A DNA stretch of 64,000 bases from Blautia parvula (GTDB lineage: Bacteria; Bacillota; Clostridia; Lachnospirales; Lachnospiraceae), in contig NZ_CP084061.1 in assembly GCF_020215665.1 (NCBI RefSeq), forward strand, positions 1,674,001 to 1,738,000, in the 5' to 3' direction. A program made the translations under genes and the position numbers. The notes below the pieces were generated by a model that was not told the origin of the DNA, did no database searches, and worked only from the letters and a program-made list of their open reading frames with translations. Shown here in pieces: positions 18,996 to 29,986 of this stretch; position 1 is the first letter of the stretch, and every line of letters begins with the position of its first letter.

Positions 18996-20399
18996 TTATA
19001 TAGTATTTTTAATGGTATCCAAAAGTGTGCCGTCGCGGTACAGGACTTTCGCAACGACCCTGTCTCCCCGTTCTACGGCCTTCGGTACGCCCGCAATCTC
19101 TTCTGCGATCTTCTTTAATTCTTTGATATCTTTTACCGGAAGTCCGGCTTTTTCTAATTTCTCCCTCAGTTCCTTCTGGGCCGGATTGACTGCAATGCCC
19201 CTCTGCGTTACGATCACATCCACGGTGCTGCCCGGTGTGGATTTACAGAGCACCTGGTCCACGATAAGGGGAAGTCTTGCCCTTATCAGGGGAGCCACCA
19301 CGATCGCCAGCTTGGCGCCTGCCGCTGTATCGCAGTGTCCGCCGGAGCCGCCCATAATGTAACCATTGGAGTCTGTATGTACATTTACATTAAAGTCCGT
19401 GTCCACCTGGGTAGCTCCCAGGATCACCACATCCAGGCTGTCTACCGCGGCACTTTTCGCTGCCGGAGAAGCATAGCGCATAGCGGATATCTCCTGATGC
19501 TTTGGATTCTCACGGATGGATTCGATAGCTTTTAAATCAAAGCACTGCACATCCAGAATGGTTTCAAAATACCCTTTGTTCGCCATATCGACCAGATATC
19601 CGGTGATCCCGCCCATGCAGAAGCTGCCTTTGATATGGTCTTTTTCCATCATCTCCTCCACGTATTTGGCAACAGCCAGGGATGCACCGCCGGCTCCTGT
19701 CTGGAAGGAGAATCCGTCTTTTAAGTATCCGGAGTTCTTTACCACCTGCGCGGCCAGTCCTGCGATGCGCAGTCCCACCGGGTCACGGGTGATCTTAGTT
19801 GTTCCGGAGACAATCTTTGTGGGGTCGCCGATCTGCTCCACTTCCACCACATAGTCGATATATCCTTCCGCAATAGAGGTATCTTTCAGTGGGTAGGGCA
19901 CCAGATTGTCAGTCAGAACCACCACCTTGTCCGCATGCATGGCATCAGAGAAGGCATAGCCCAGGGAACCGCAGGCAGACGGTCCGTACTTGCCGCTGCA
20001 GTTTCCCATATTGTCCGCACAGGGTGCGGCGATGAACGCAATGTCAATCTTGGAGGAACCGTTCTCCATGTCCCCGGCCCTTCCGCCGTGGCTTCTGAAG
20101 ATCACGGGCTTTTCCAGGATTCCCCGGGAGATGGCTTTTCCCACCTTGCCGCCCATGTAGTTGCACTCCAGGCCAGTGACAACACCGCTTTCGATGTGTC
20201 CGATAATGGGTTCATGGATATCAAATATGGAACTTGCGTTCACGGTCAGATTCTTGATTCCCATCTCGGCAGCCTGGGCGAGCACCATGTTCAGCACATA
20301 GTCCCCGTTTCTCATATGATGATGGAAGGAAATCGTCATTCCATCCTTCAAACCTGTCTTTTCAATGGCTTCTTTTAATGAACCGAGTAATTTACTCAT
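18996..20399 (-). CDS. citF: Citrate/citramalate lyase subunit alpha
   Basis: A 467-residue CoA-transferase-fold subunit that moves the acyl group to the acyl carrier subunit. Clear segments are [15 protein letters not shown], the [15 protein letters not shown] loop and a C-terminal [11 protein letters not shown]. In the methylaspartate pathway the same three-subunit enzyme works as citramalate lyase, giving acetate and pyruvate, so that is the likely substrate here. The ATG at 20399 follows GGAGGT by seven bases and overlaps the citE stop by eight bases. It is somewhat shorter than many citrate lyase alpha subunits. Confidence 0.93.
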   Translation of the reverse strand: MSKLLGSLKEAIEKTGLKDGMTISFHHHMRNGDYVLNMVLAQAAEMGIKNLTVNASSIFDIHEPIIGHIESGVVTGLECNYMGGKVGKAISRGILEKPVIFRSHGGRAGDMENGSSKIDIAFIAAPCADNMGNCSGKYGPSACGSLGYAFSDAMHADKVVVLTDNLVPYPLKDTSIAEGYIDYVVEVEQIGDPTKIVSGTTKITRDPVGLRIAGLAAQVVKNSGYLKDGFSFQTGAGGASLAVAKYVEEMMEKDHIKGSFCMGGITGYLVDMANKGYFETILDVQCFDLKAIESIRENPKHQEISAMRYASPAAKSAAVDSLDVVILGATQVDTDFNVNVHTDSNGYIMGGSGGHCDTAAGAKLAIVVAPLIRARLPLIVDQVLCKSTPGSTVDVIVTQRGIAVNPAQKELREKLEKAGLPVKDIKELKKIAEEIAGVPKAVERGDRVVAKVLYRDGTLLDTIKNTI

Positions 20400-21270
20400 A
20401 CTGCGCACCTCCATAAATGGCTTTCTCCATTTCCAGCACCTGGGAGGCGCGTTTTACTATGGGGGCATCTATCATTTTGCCGCGGAGGGAGATCACGCCC
20501 TTGCCCTGACGCTTGCCCTCTTCAATGGCATCCATCACATCGTGGGCATAGGCGATCTCCGCCTCTGTGGGTGAAAATACGGCATTGACTATGTCCACAT
20601 GGCGCGGTGAGATGACTGCCTTGCCGGCAAATCCCAGGCTCTTGGCAAACTCTGTGTCTTTTTCAAGGCCCTCCATATCCTCCACATCCGTGAACGGTGT
20701 ATCGTATGCTTCGATGCCGCAGGCCCTGGCTGCACACACCAGCCTGGTTCTGGCATAGAAAATCTCATTTCCCTCTTTTGTCCGTTTACAGTGCAGGTCA
20801 GCGGTAAAATCCTCACCGCCTAAAAACAGGCCGATCACTCTGGCATCCGCAGTCGCGATCTCAAAAGCCTTCTCCACACCCATAGCAGTTTCAATGAGCG
20901 GAAGGATCTTAACAGTTCCCTCCTCTATTCCTGCTGCCCGTTCCACCTCTGCCATACAGGCAGATACTTCCCGGATCATGGCACCGCCGTTTACTTTTGT
21001 GGGCATGATCACATCCGGTTTCAGGGGAATGACAGCTCTCAAATCCTCTTTCCAGAACGCGGTGTCTGTGGGATTGATCCGCACCACAGTCTCACAGCCC
21101 GGATAGGACTGGTAGCGAAGGGCGTTTCTCACCAGTATTCTGGCTGCGTCCTTTTCATCCGGAGATACCGCATCCTCCAGATCAAAGATGATGGTATCAG
21201 CTCCCAGGGTGTCACCGTTAATCAGCATGTTCGGCGTATTTCCCGGCAAAAACAACATGGTTCGTCTCAT
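20392..21270 (-). CDS. citE: Citrate/citramalate lyase subunit beta
   Basis: A 292-residue HpcH/HpaI-type TIM barrel that splits the acyl-thioester. The N-terminus MRRTMLFLPGN, the metal/CoA region FDLEDAVSPDEK and the VRINPTDT strand are typical. The catalytic and metal-binding acids lie in LPLIETAMGV and GGEDFTADL. In this operon the products would be pyruvate and an acetyl-enzyme from citramalate. It overlaps citD by four bases and citF by eight, so the three subunits are tightly coupled. Confidence 0.95.
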   Translation of the reverse strand: MRRTMLFLPGNTPNMLINGDTLGADTIIFDLEDAVSPDEKDAARILVRNALRYQSYPGCETVVRINPTDTAFWKEDLRAVIPLKPDVIMPTKVNGGAMIREVSACMAEVERAAGIEEGTVKILPLIETAMGVEKAFEIATADARVIGLFLGGEDFTADLHCKRTKEGNEIFYARTRLVCAARACGIEAYDTPFTDVEDMEGLEKDTEFAKSLGFAGKAVISPRHVDIVNAVFSPTEAEIAYAHDVMDAIEEGKRQGKGVISLRGKMIDAPIVKRASQVLEMEKAIYGGAQYE

Positions 21271-21539
21271 GGCTGTTCAACTCCCCCTCTTTTTAATGCG
21301 GTCTCCATACGCGCACGGATCACACAGTCCAATGCGCCTTTGTCCTTGATAAAAACTTTCCCTGTAGACACTTCAAATTCTTTCAGTGTGTCCAGTACAG
21401 CGGCCCGAATGGAATCCATATACTGGTTGGCTACTACAGAGTCAATTTCCAGGATCAGCTCTTTGTCATCCGGTTCGATCTGAATGAACAAATCACTGGA
21501 TTCCAGGGTTCCTGCTACTGCATTCTTGAGAATCTTCAC
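21267..21539 (-). CDS. citD: Citrate/citramalate lyase acyl carrier protein
   Basis: A 90-residue acyl carrier subunit. The conserved GTLESSDLF segment near residues 10-18 carries the serine that receives the phosphoribosyl-dephospho-CoA group. It starts at a GTG preceded by AAAGGAG. The genes that make and attach the prosthetic group (citG, citX) and acetylate it (citC) are not in this window. It opens the second half of the operon after a 132-bp gap that holds a long inverted repeat. Confidence 0.94.
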   Translation of the reverse strand: MKILKNAVAGTLESSDLFIQIEPDDKELILEIDSVVANQYMDSIRAAVLDTLKEFEVSTGKVFIKDKGALDCVIRARMETALKRGGVEQP

Positions 21540-21600
21540 AGGTTTTCTCCTTTCTGCATTACATATTCTTTTCTTTCTTTCCTCCGCGCAAAAATCCGTC

Positions 21601-21671
21601 GACTCCGGCTTTTGCAGAAACCTCCGCGTACACGGAACCTTCTGGAAAAGCCGAAGTCAATCGGCTTTTTC
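21601..21671. repeat. Long inverted repeat in the citD-cyclodeaminase gap
   Basis: Arms 21601-21628 and 21631-21658 form an almost complete 28-bp stem with a 2-base loop (mismatches are mainly G-U pairs). A second, competing hairpin pairs AAAAGCCGA (about 21647-21655) with TCGGCTTTTT (21661-21670). On the plus strand that hairpin is followed by T residues, and it also pairs on the minus strand. The structure splits the hut part from the citramalate/glutamate mutase part of the operon. Confidence 0.75.
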
Positions 21672-22307
21672 TCATTCCTCCACTGTGCTCTTGGAGACAC
21701 CGGCCTGTGCCAGAATCTTTTTCTCGTATGCCAGAGCATTTTTTTCTATGACTGCGACTTCTTTGGCGGTCTCTTCCACAAAAGCCTCGTCTTTGATGGA
21801 TTCCAGATTGATCTTTACATTGAAAAGGGCTCCAAGTACTGCAGTTCTGGCCATCATAGTGGCTACCAGTGCGTCGGTCACTGCTGTCTTGTTGCCTTTT
21901 GTCACCATAACTTCCGCGTAGGGCATAACCTCATAGGCGCGTTTTGCCACAGATAAAGGAACCGCAACGGCTGCCTTTAAGCCGTCCTGCATGGCTTTCG
22001 TACGGGCTGCTTTCTCCTCCTCTGTCTCCTTTGGAAGGGTCAGTGCCTGCATGTAGAGGTCAAAGGATTCGCTGTCGCGCTTGATGTCATCCAGAAGATG
22101 CTCACAGATCTCATGCATGGGAGCAACTGCCTTCTTCATCTCCTCCTCCACTTCCGCGTATTTTTTCTTGCCGATGGTGAGTCCTGCCACCATCTCTGTC
22201 AGCGCTGCCGCCAGGGCACCAGCAAGGGCGGAAATACTTCCGCCCCCCGGTACTGGTTCATTGGAGGCTGTCTGCATGGCAAACTGTTCTACTGTCATAT
22301 TTTTCAT
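21672..22307 (-). CDS. Cyclodeaminase/cyclohydrolase family protein
   Basis: A 211-residue all-helical protein of the formiminotransferase-cyclodeaminase C-terminal family. The N-terminal EQFAMQTASNEPVPGGGSIS is the signature. It should convert 5-formimino-THF to methenyl-THF with loss of ammonia, or act as methenyl-THF cyclohydrolase (FchA type). Its place directly after the glutamate formimidoyltransferase gene favours the cyclodeaminase role in histidine degradation. It is the stand-alone version of a domain that is fused to the transferase in animals. Confidence 0.92.
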   Translation of the reverse strand: MKNMTVEQFAMQTASNEPVPGGGSISALAGALAAALTEMVAGLTIGKKKYAEVEEEMKKAVAPMHEICEHLLDDIKRDSESFDLYMQALTLPKETEEEKAARTKAMQDGLKAAVAVPLSVAKRAYEVMPYAEVMVTKGNKTAVTDALVATMMARTAVLGALFNVKINLESIKDEAFVEETAKEVAVIEKNALAYEKKILAQAGVSKSTVEE

Positions 22308-22363
22308 GTCGTATAACCTCTCTTTATTCCACTCTATATTACGTGCAGTGTCCTGCCGTTTTC

Positions 22364-23257
22364 TTACAGACGTGTCTCCAGAACCTGTTTGGAATCAAAG
22401 CCTTCAAAGCCTAAGTAGTATTCTGCGCAGTCAACGATAGCCTGCAGCGGGATCAGTCCTACTACCTCGCTGCCCAGTACATTGACACCGTAGCGTCTGG
22501 CTTCCATGCGTACGGTTTCAAATACAGTGTAAACAGAAGTCTTTGTATAGTCTGTCAGGTTCATGGATACCTGTGCGATATTTCTGTCTTCCAGCATAAC
22601 GCCCATAGCTTTGCAGAAACGGAAGCCGCCTTTTACGTGACGGATCTTATCTGCGATTTTCTGTGCGATCTCCACATTTGGAGTATCCAGGTTGATGTTG
22701 TAGGCGATCAGAGGCATTCTTGCGCCGATCGCTGTCACACCGCCGGTAGGATGGATGGTGTTCGGGCCAAAGTCCGGTTTCCATTTTTCCTGGTCTTTCA
22801 TTTTCTCAGCCATACCCTCAAACTGTCCCTGGCGAACCTTTGCCAGATTCTCTCTGTGAGGAGCTGTCGCTGATTTTTCATATAAGAAGAACGGCTGTCC
22901 GAATTTCTCAGATGCCTCTTTTGCCACTGCTTTTGCCACTGCGTCAGCGTCTTCCACTGTCACGCCGCGGATGGGGATGAACGGAACAACGTCCACACAG
23001 CCCATGCGGGGATGCTGGCCCTGATGTTTTGTCATGTCGATCAGTTCCACTGCTTTACCGATTGCTGCAACCATTACGTCTTTTAATGGCTCCGGCTCAC
23101 CGATAACGGTTACAACGCTTCTGTTGTGGTCTTCATCGGAAGTGTAGTCCAAAAGTTTAACGCCCTCTCTGTTACGGAAGCAGTCAACGATCTTTTCGAC
23201 TTTCTCTTTGTCTCTTCCTTCACTGAAATTAGGTACGCATTCGATAATTCTATCCAT
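22364..23257 (-). CDS. ftcD: Glutamate formimidoyltransferase
   Basis: A 297-residue enzyme that moves the formimino group from N-formimino-L-glutamate to tetrahydrofolate, releasing glutamate. Signature segments are IIECVPNFSEGRD at the N-terminus, LDYTSDEDHNRSV and GQHPRMGCVDVVPFIP. The ATG at 23257 follows AAGGAG by eight bases; an in-frame extension of 14 codons upstream lacks a ribosome binding site. It joins the hut steps to the glutamate mutase steps in the same operon. Confidence 0.96.
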   Translation of the reverse strand: MDRIIECVPNFSEGRDKEKVEKIVDCFRNREGVKLLDYTSDEDHNRSVVTVIGEPEPLKDVMVAAIGKAVELIDMTKHQGQHPRMGCVDVVPFIPIRGVTVEDADAVAKAVAKEASEKFGQPFFLYEKSATAPHRENLAKVRQGQFEGMAEKMKDQEKWKPDFGPNTIHPTGGVTAIGARMPLIAYNINLDTPNVEIAQKIADKIRHVKGGFRFCKAMGVMLEDRNIAQVSMNLTDYTKTSVYTVFETVRMEARRYGVNVLGSEVVGLIPLQAIVDCAEYYLGFEGFDSKQVLETRL

Positions 23258-23292
23258 GATATTTTCTCCTTTATGTTTTAATGAATTTAGGG

Positions 23293-24546
23293 TTACCACT
23301 CTTTATGATAAACAGTATCGCCATTCTTGATGACCGTCTCCACCAGGTTGATGGCGGTATGATACGGCATGAAATGAATGGACGGGAATTTCAGGAAAAT
23401 AATGTCCGCAGCTTTCCCCGGCTCTATGCTTCCCACTTTGTCAGCGCGGTCAACAGCGGCTGCGCCGTTGATGGTCAGAGCTGTGATGACTTCCTCTATG
23501 GACATATTCATGTAAATGCATCCAAGGGCAACCATCAGGGGGATGGAGTTGGAAAAGCAGCTTCCCGGATTCAGATCAGAAGCCAGTGCAACTGCGCAGC
23601 CCTCGTCGATCATCTTCCTTGCGGGGGCATACTCCTCCTTCAAGCCAAAAGCAGTCAGGGGCAGGATGGTGCTGATCACACCGGCATCCCGCATCTGGCG
23701 GATGCCCTCATCGGATGCCTTCAGCAGATGGTCTGCGGAAACCGCTCCCACTCTCGCCGCCAGCTCAGAGCCTCCAAGCTGGTAGATCTCATCTGCATGG
23801 ATCTTCAGCTTAAAGCCCATCTCCTTTGCTTTTGTCATATAATACTCGGAGTCCTCCACGGTAAACACATTCTTCTCTGTGAAGATATCCGCAAATTCTG
23901 CCAGATTCTCTTCTTTTACCTTTGGCATTACATGGTTTAACTGTTCGTCCAGGAATTCTCTTTCTTTTCCCTTCCACTGGGGAAGTACGCTGTGAGGGCC
24001 CAAAAATGTGGATACAATGTCCACCGGATGGGTCTCATTTAACTTCTTCATGGCACGGAGCATTTTCAGCTCTGTCTCACAGTCCATGCCGTAGCCGCTC
24101 TTGCCTTCCACGGTTGTCACGCCGAATTCCAGCATGCGGTTCAGGCGCTCTTTGCCGGCTTCCATCAGTTCTTCCTCTGAAGCTTCTCTGGTGGGAACCA
24201 CGGTGGCGTTGATGCCGCCGCCGCGTTCCATGATTGACATGTAGCTGTCACCTTTCAGTCTCCAGGAGAATTCATCTGCACGGTATCCGCCGAAAATGAA
24301 ATGTGTATGGGAATCCACGAATCCCGGCATAACGGTTTTGCCCGCTGCGTCGATCACTTCGTATTCTTCCGAATTTACCTGTTTATCCAGTTCCTCTGTG
24401 GTGCCCACAGCGATGATCTTATCGTCATGGATGATCACTGCGCCGTCATAGATCAGGCCGATATCTGACATTTCTTTTCCATGCTTCGGCGCTTTGCCCT
24501 TACAGGTCACAAGCTCGGAGGCATGGCGGATGTAACGTTTCTTCAT
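23293..24546 (-). CDS. hutI: Imidazolonepropionase
   Basis: A 417-residue amidohydrolase that opens 4-imidazolone-5-propanoate to N-formimino-L-glutamate. The metal motif VDSHTHFIFGGYRADEF begins near residue 79. The substrate loop GGGINATVVPTREAS and the later KIHADE and SADHLL segments are typical. The ASDLNPGSCFSNSIPL segment carries the last metal aspartate. It lies between hutU and ftcD with short gaps. Confidence 0.97.
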   Translation of the reverse strand: MKKRYIRHASELVTCKGKAPKHGKEMSDIGLIYDGAVIIHDDKIIAVGTTEELDKQVNSEEYEVIDAAGKTVMPGFVDSHTHFIFGGYRADEFSWRLKGDSYMSIMERGGGINATVVPTREASEEELMEAGKERLNRMLEFGVTTVEGKSGYGMDCETELKMLRAMKKLNETHPVDIVSTFLGPHSVLPQWKGKEREFLDEQLNHVMPKVKEENLAEFADIFTEKNVFTVEDSEYYMTKAKEMGFKLKIHADEIYQLGGSELAARVGAVSADHLLKASDEGIRQMRDAGVISTILPLTAFGLKEEYAPARKMIDEGCAVALASDLNPGSCFSNSIPLMVALGCIYMNMSIEEVITALTINGAAAVDRADKVGSIEPGKAADIIFLKFPSIHFMPYHTAINLVETVIKNGDTVYHKEW

Positions 24547-24569
24547 GTCTTATCTCCTTTTCCTGCTTC

Positions 24570-26612
<2,043 letters not shown>

Positions 26613-26789
26613 TTCACATCGTCTCCTTTACTTTTTTTATGATTTTATCATTGGGACAGTCTAAAAAACGTCTATTTCTGATAAAGTTCTACGATGCTTT
26701 GAATTTTTTTTAGATAATTTAACCGAAATCCCTTCTCCATTTTAGTCTGATAAAGGGAAAATGTACTAATACACCAGAAAGTATTTTGG
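26613..26789 (-). promoter_or_regulatory. Promoter region of the hut-methylaspartate operon
   Basis: This 177-bp AT-rich gap precedes hutU. An extended -10 like TGATAAAAT occurs on the minus strand about 30 bp before the ribosome binding site (26642-26650), with no strong -35. Two identical 10-bp direct repeats TCTGATAAAG lie at 26677-26686 and 26746-26755, 69 bp apart. They are candidates for activator or repressor sites. Confidence 0.45.
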
Positions 26790-28580
26790 CTATTTTTGCA
26801 ACAAATGCGATTTCAGGAATTCTGCTGCGGTCAAAATATACTTTATTCTGTTTTTTTGCTTAATTATCATGTGTCCTTCGTCCTCAAAGCAGAGGTATTC
26901 CACCTCTCTTCCAAGGGCTTTCAGACGTTTTGCCGCGTGCTCCGCCTCGCTCACAGGCACCCTGGTGTCATTGGCTCCGTGCACGATGAGAAGCGGACAT
27001 TCCAGATTCTCAATGACTGCCTCCGGGGAGATGTCTTCCAGTAACTGTCTGTCCTGTTCCAGGCTTCCGTACTCAGCCTCCCTGGCAGCTCTTCGGTATC
27101 CTGCCGTATGCTTCAGGAAGCTTACCAGATTAAACATACCCACAACCTCCACTGCACAGGCCCAGAGCTTCGGCATCCTGGCCGCGCAGGAAAGGGTCAT
27201 ATAACCCCCGTAGCTTCTTCCGAAGACTGCCATCCGCTTTGGATCCGCAGTCCCGTTCTCTGTCAGATGCTTCACCAGCGCCTCGATGTCTCTCACTGCG
27301 TCCAGACGCTTTTCCTTATTGTCAAGATCCTGATAGGTCTTGCCGTATCCTGTGCTTCCCCGCACATTGGGGGCTGCCACTGCAATGCCTTCGCTGACCA
27401 GGTACTGGATGGTCTCCTCGTAGAAGCGTCGGATCTGAGATTCCGGTCCTCCGTGGATATAGACAGCCACCGGCAGATTCCCGGCGGGTATCCCCTTGGG
27501 GATATAGAGCCAGTATGGAATCTCCAGGCCGTCAAAGCTCTTGTAACGGCACAGCACAGGCTCTGTCAAATCCTCCTGCCTTACAGTCATATGTTCATTT
27601 TCCGTCACCTGTTCCAAGATTCCCTTTTCTATGTCCAGCAGCCAGATATTCTGGATCCTGCTGCCGCTTTCAAAGGAAAAAAGCAGCCTGTATCCTTCCT
27701 CTGACCATGTGACAGGCTCCTCATCCCCAATGGTTCCCCTGGGGATACGGGGAATCTCTATCTCTTTTCCTGTCTCTGTCTCCAGAATATGGATTCCGGA
27801 ATCTCCGTCCTCATTGACCACAACAGCCAGATACCGGTCCTTTCCCGACACGGCTATATGCGTGACATCCCAGTTTACCTCATATACCTCCTCCGTCCGG
27901 CCTGTTTCCCTGTCCCAGAACAGAACTCGTTTGAACTCCCGCTCCCTGTCGCTGATAAAATAAAAGCCGCTTCCGTCCCCCAGCCACACCGGGCTGTCCT
28001 CCATGGCGCACTGACGTTTGGGGCTCACCTTTGTCTCCTGATTGGTCAAAAGGTTCCTGCAGTATATCTGCATGTCAGCAAATGAAGTTCTTTTACTATA
28101 TAAAAGGAGTTCTTCATCCGGGCTTACACAAAGAGGAAGACAGACTGCGTCTTTTCCTTCTATTAATATATCCGTTTTTCCGTTCTCCAGATTCTTTCTG
28201 CAGATGTCAAAAATACAGCGCAGCCTTTTGTTGGAGGCATAGTACACCCATTCACTGCCCACATCCCCCAGATGGCTGCGCACGTTTCTCGGATGATATA
28301 CAACAGGCGTGACCTCTTCGCTGTCTGCGCCGATGCTGTATATCTGTTCATTTTCATCCCCGTCCATATCCATGGCGAAGAATATCTGCCCTCTGCCAAA
28401 CTGCATCCGGCTGATCTTATCGCTGTTATGTGTTCTTTTTCTGCTGTTTCCCGTACGCAGGTCCTTTTCCCAGATCTGAGGTGCACCATCCCTGGTATCC
28501 AGGTAATAAATGGTATCCTCCTCTCCCCATACAGGGCAGCTGCATTTTGATGCTGTCAGATAATCTCTTACATTTCCCAT
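26790..28580 (-). CDS. S9 family prolyl oligopeptidase-like peptidase
   Basis: A 596-residue protein with an N-terminal beta-propeller (to about 330) and a C-terminal alpha/beta-hydrolase peptidase domain. The nucleophile serine is in FGRSYGGYM near residue 456. The Asp is in HGANDTRVP and the His is in EDEGHMI near the end. S9 peptidases cut short peptides, often after proline or acyl groups. No signal peptide is seen, so it is probably cytoplasmic. It follows the regulator gene by 12 bp and may help release amino acids for the neighbouring fermentation genes. Confidence 0.9.
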   Translation of the reverse strand: MGNVRDYLTASKCSCPVWGEEDTIYYLDTRDGAPQIWEKDLRTGNSRKRTHNSDKISRMQFGRGQIFFAMDMDGDENEQIYSIGADSEEVTPVVYHPRNVRSHLGDVGSEWVYYASNKRLRCIFDICRKNLENGKTDILIEGKDAVCLPLCVSPDEELLLYSKRTSFADMQIYCRNLLTNQETKVSPKRQCAMEDSPVWLGDGSGFYFISDREREFKRVLFWDRETGRTEEVYEVNWDVTHIAVSGKDRYLAVVVNEDGDSGIHILETETGKEIEIPRIPRGTIGDEEPVTWSEEGYRLLFSFESGSRIQNIWLLDIEKGILEQVTENEHMTVRQEDLTEPVLCRYKSFDGLEIPYWLYIPKGIPAGNLPVAVYIHGGPESQIRRFYEETIQYLVSEGIAVAAPNVRGSTGYGKTYQDLDNKEKRLDAVRDIEALVKHLTENGTADPKRMAVFGRSYGGYMTLSCAARMPKLWACAVEVVGMFNLVSFLKHTAGYRRAAREAEYGSLEQDRQLLEDISPEAVIENLECPLLIVHGANDTRVPVSEAEHAAKRLKALGREVEYLCFEDEGHMIIKQKNRIKYILTAAEFLKSHLLQK

Positions 28581-28592
28581 AATCCATCTCCG

Positions 28593-29903
28593 TTAATCGG
28601 AGATCCGGATGATCTGTTCCGGCCTTCCTCTTGTCTTCCGCTGTTTGGTGCCCACCACCTGCGCGGCGCCTGCAGTCACCATCTTCTGAAGGTATTTGCT
28701 GGCTGCGCGCACTGTGACACCCAGGCTGTCCGCAAGAAGCTGGGCGGTTACGCTTCCTTCCTCCTGCTTCCGGGCCACTGTGCAGATCTTCTGCAGGGTC
28801 AGTGCCGATACCCCTGTCTTTTCTGCCATTTCGGCATACTTCTCAGAAGGGGTTGTGGACAGTACCATACAGTTTCCTGAGACCAGAGGGCCGATCAGGT
28901 TTTCGTTTTCATCGATGGCATAGCTGGCGCCCTGAGGATGCATCATGGACTCCTGGTTGGCGTTCATGGCCTCCAGTCTGGCGCGCGTGGTATCTCTTCC
29001 CAGTCCGTATCCGATGCATACCCGGGCTCCTGTTTTTTTCTCAAGATATATTTTCAGCATGCAGACAGAATATGTTTCCGTGATCCTGTCTACCACACCG
29101 GCACTGGTATAGACCTCATACACAGAGGCATGTCTCTGGAGCATAAAATCGCAGTCATATTCCTTTGAGAACTGCAGGATCGCGGTCTGCATGGCAAGCT
29201 CTCCCAGCTCATCCCGCTCCTGTCCGCCTCTGTCCGCAGTGATATTGATAACTGCAGGCATGCTCTCCTTCATCCTGTCCATCTCAAGGGTCATGAGGAG
29301 CTGCTTTATCACATCCCGCATGTAAGGAATGCCCGGATATACAAAGTGGCAGGGAATCCCCATCTCCTCAAAATCCTTTGCTGCTGTACTGAGCCTTGTG
29401 ATGACCTGGTCGATCCGGCCTGCCTCCCATTTTCCGCGCACATCCTCCACCATCTTAAAGCGGAGTTCTTTTAACTCCTCCAGGCTCATATGTGCCACCA
29501 GACTGCAGAAGTTCTCTCCCTCCGCATCCAGCGTGCCGTTCTCCACAGCTTCCCTGATATTTTTCCCCATCATGAAATCCGCATAGAGGCGCTCTGCCTT
29601 CAGATCCGGCTTCAGCGTCATGAGGCGAAACAGCTCCTGATAATAAGCCAGCATATCCACATGAAAGGTCTCAATGGGCTTCTTTGTATCCGGGCAGGCT
29701 GCGCGCAGCATGGCTCTTGAAATAATGCCGTTTACAATGAATCCGTCATACTTGTCTTCAATGCTTTTATAGATTTCCGGAATCTCCGATGATTTTTTAT
29801 AATAATAGGTGGTAAACGTACAGTGCTCCTCAAAGGGAAGGACTGCCTCCTTCACCCTGGTATCCATAAATTCTGTACTGATAATTGCTGTTCTGTATTT
29901 CAT
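28593..29903 (-). CDS. Putative transcriptional regulator with C-terminal winged helix
   Basis: A 436-residue cytoplasmic protein. The C-terminal 75 residues (SALTLQKICTVARKQ, then SVTAQLLADSLGVT and AASKYLQKMVTAG) look like a winged helix-turn-helix. The first 350 residues form an uncharacterised sensor region with a conserved-looking ADRGGQERDELGELA segment. I do not recognise the family by name. The ATG at 29903 has an AAAGGTGG upstream. It lies between the M20 amidohydrolase (83 bp before it) and the peptidase, and may control this uptake and peptidase group. Confidence 0.6.
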   Translation of the reverse strand: MKYRTAIISTEFMDTRVKEAVLPFEEHCTFTTYYYKKSSEIPEIYKSIEDKYDGFIVNGIISRAMLRAACPDTKKPIETFHVDMLAYYQELFRLMTLKPDLKAERLYADFMMGKNIREAVENGTLDAEGENFCSLVAHMSLEELKELRFKMVEDVRGKWEAGRIDQVITRLSTAAKDFEEMGIPCHFVYPGIPYMRDVIKQLLMTLEMDRMKESMPAVINITADRGGQERDELGELAMQTAILQFSKEYDCDFMLQRHASVYEVYTSAGVVDRITETYSVCMLKIYLEKKTGARVCIGYGLGRDTTRARLEAMNANQESMMHPQGASYAIDENENLIGPLVSGNCMVLSTTPSEKYAEMAEKTGVSALTLQKICTVARKQEEGSVTAQLLADSLGVTVRAASKYLQKMVTAGAAQVVGTKQRKTRGRPEQIIRISD

Positions 29904-29986
29904 CGTCTGCCACCTTTCCAAAGAATATTTTCCTGCGGCCTGCGCAGCAACCGCACAGACCTGCTATCGTTATATTCAGTTTACTA

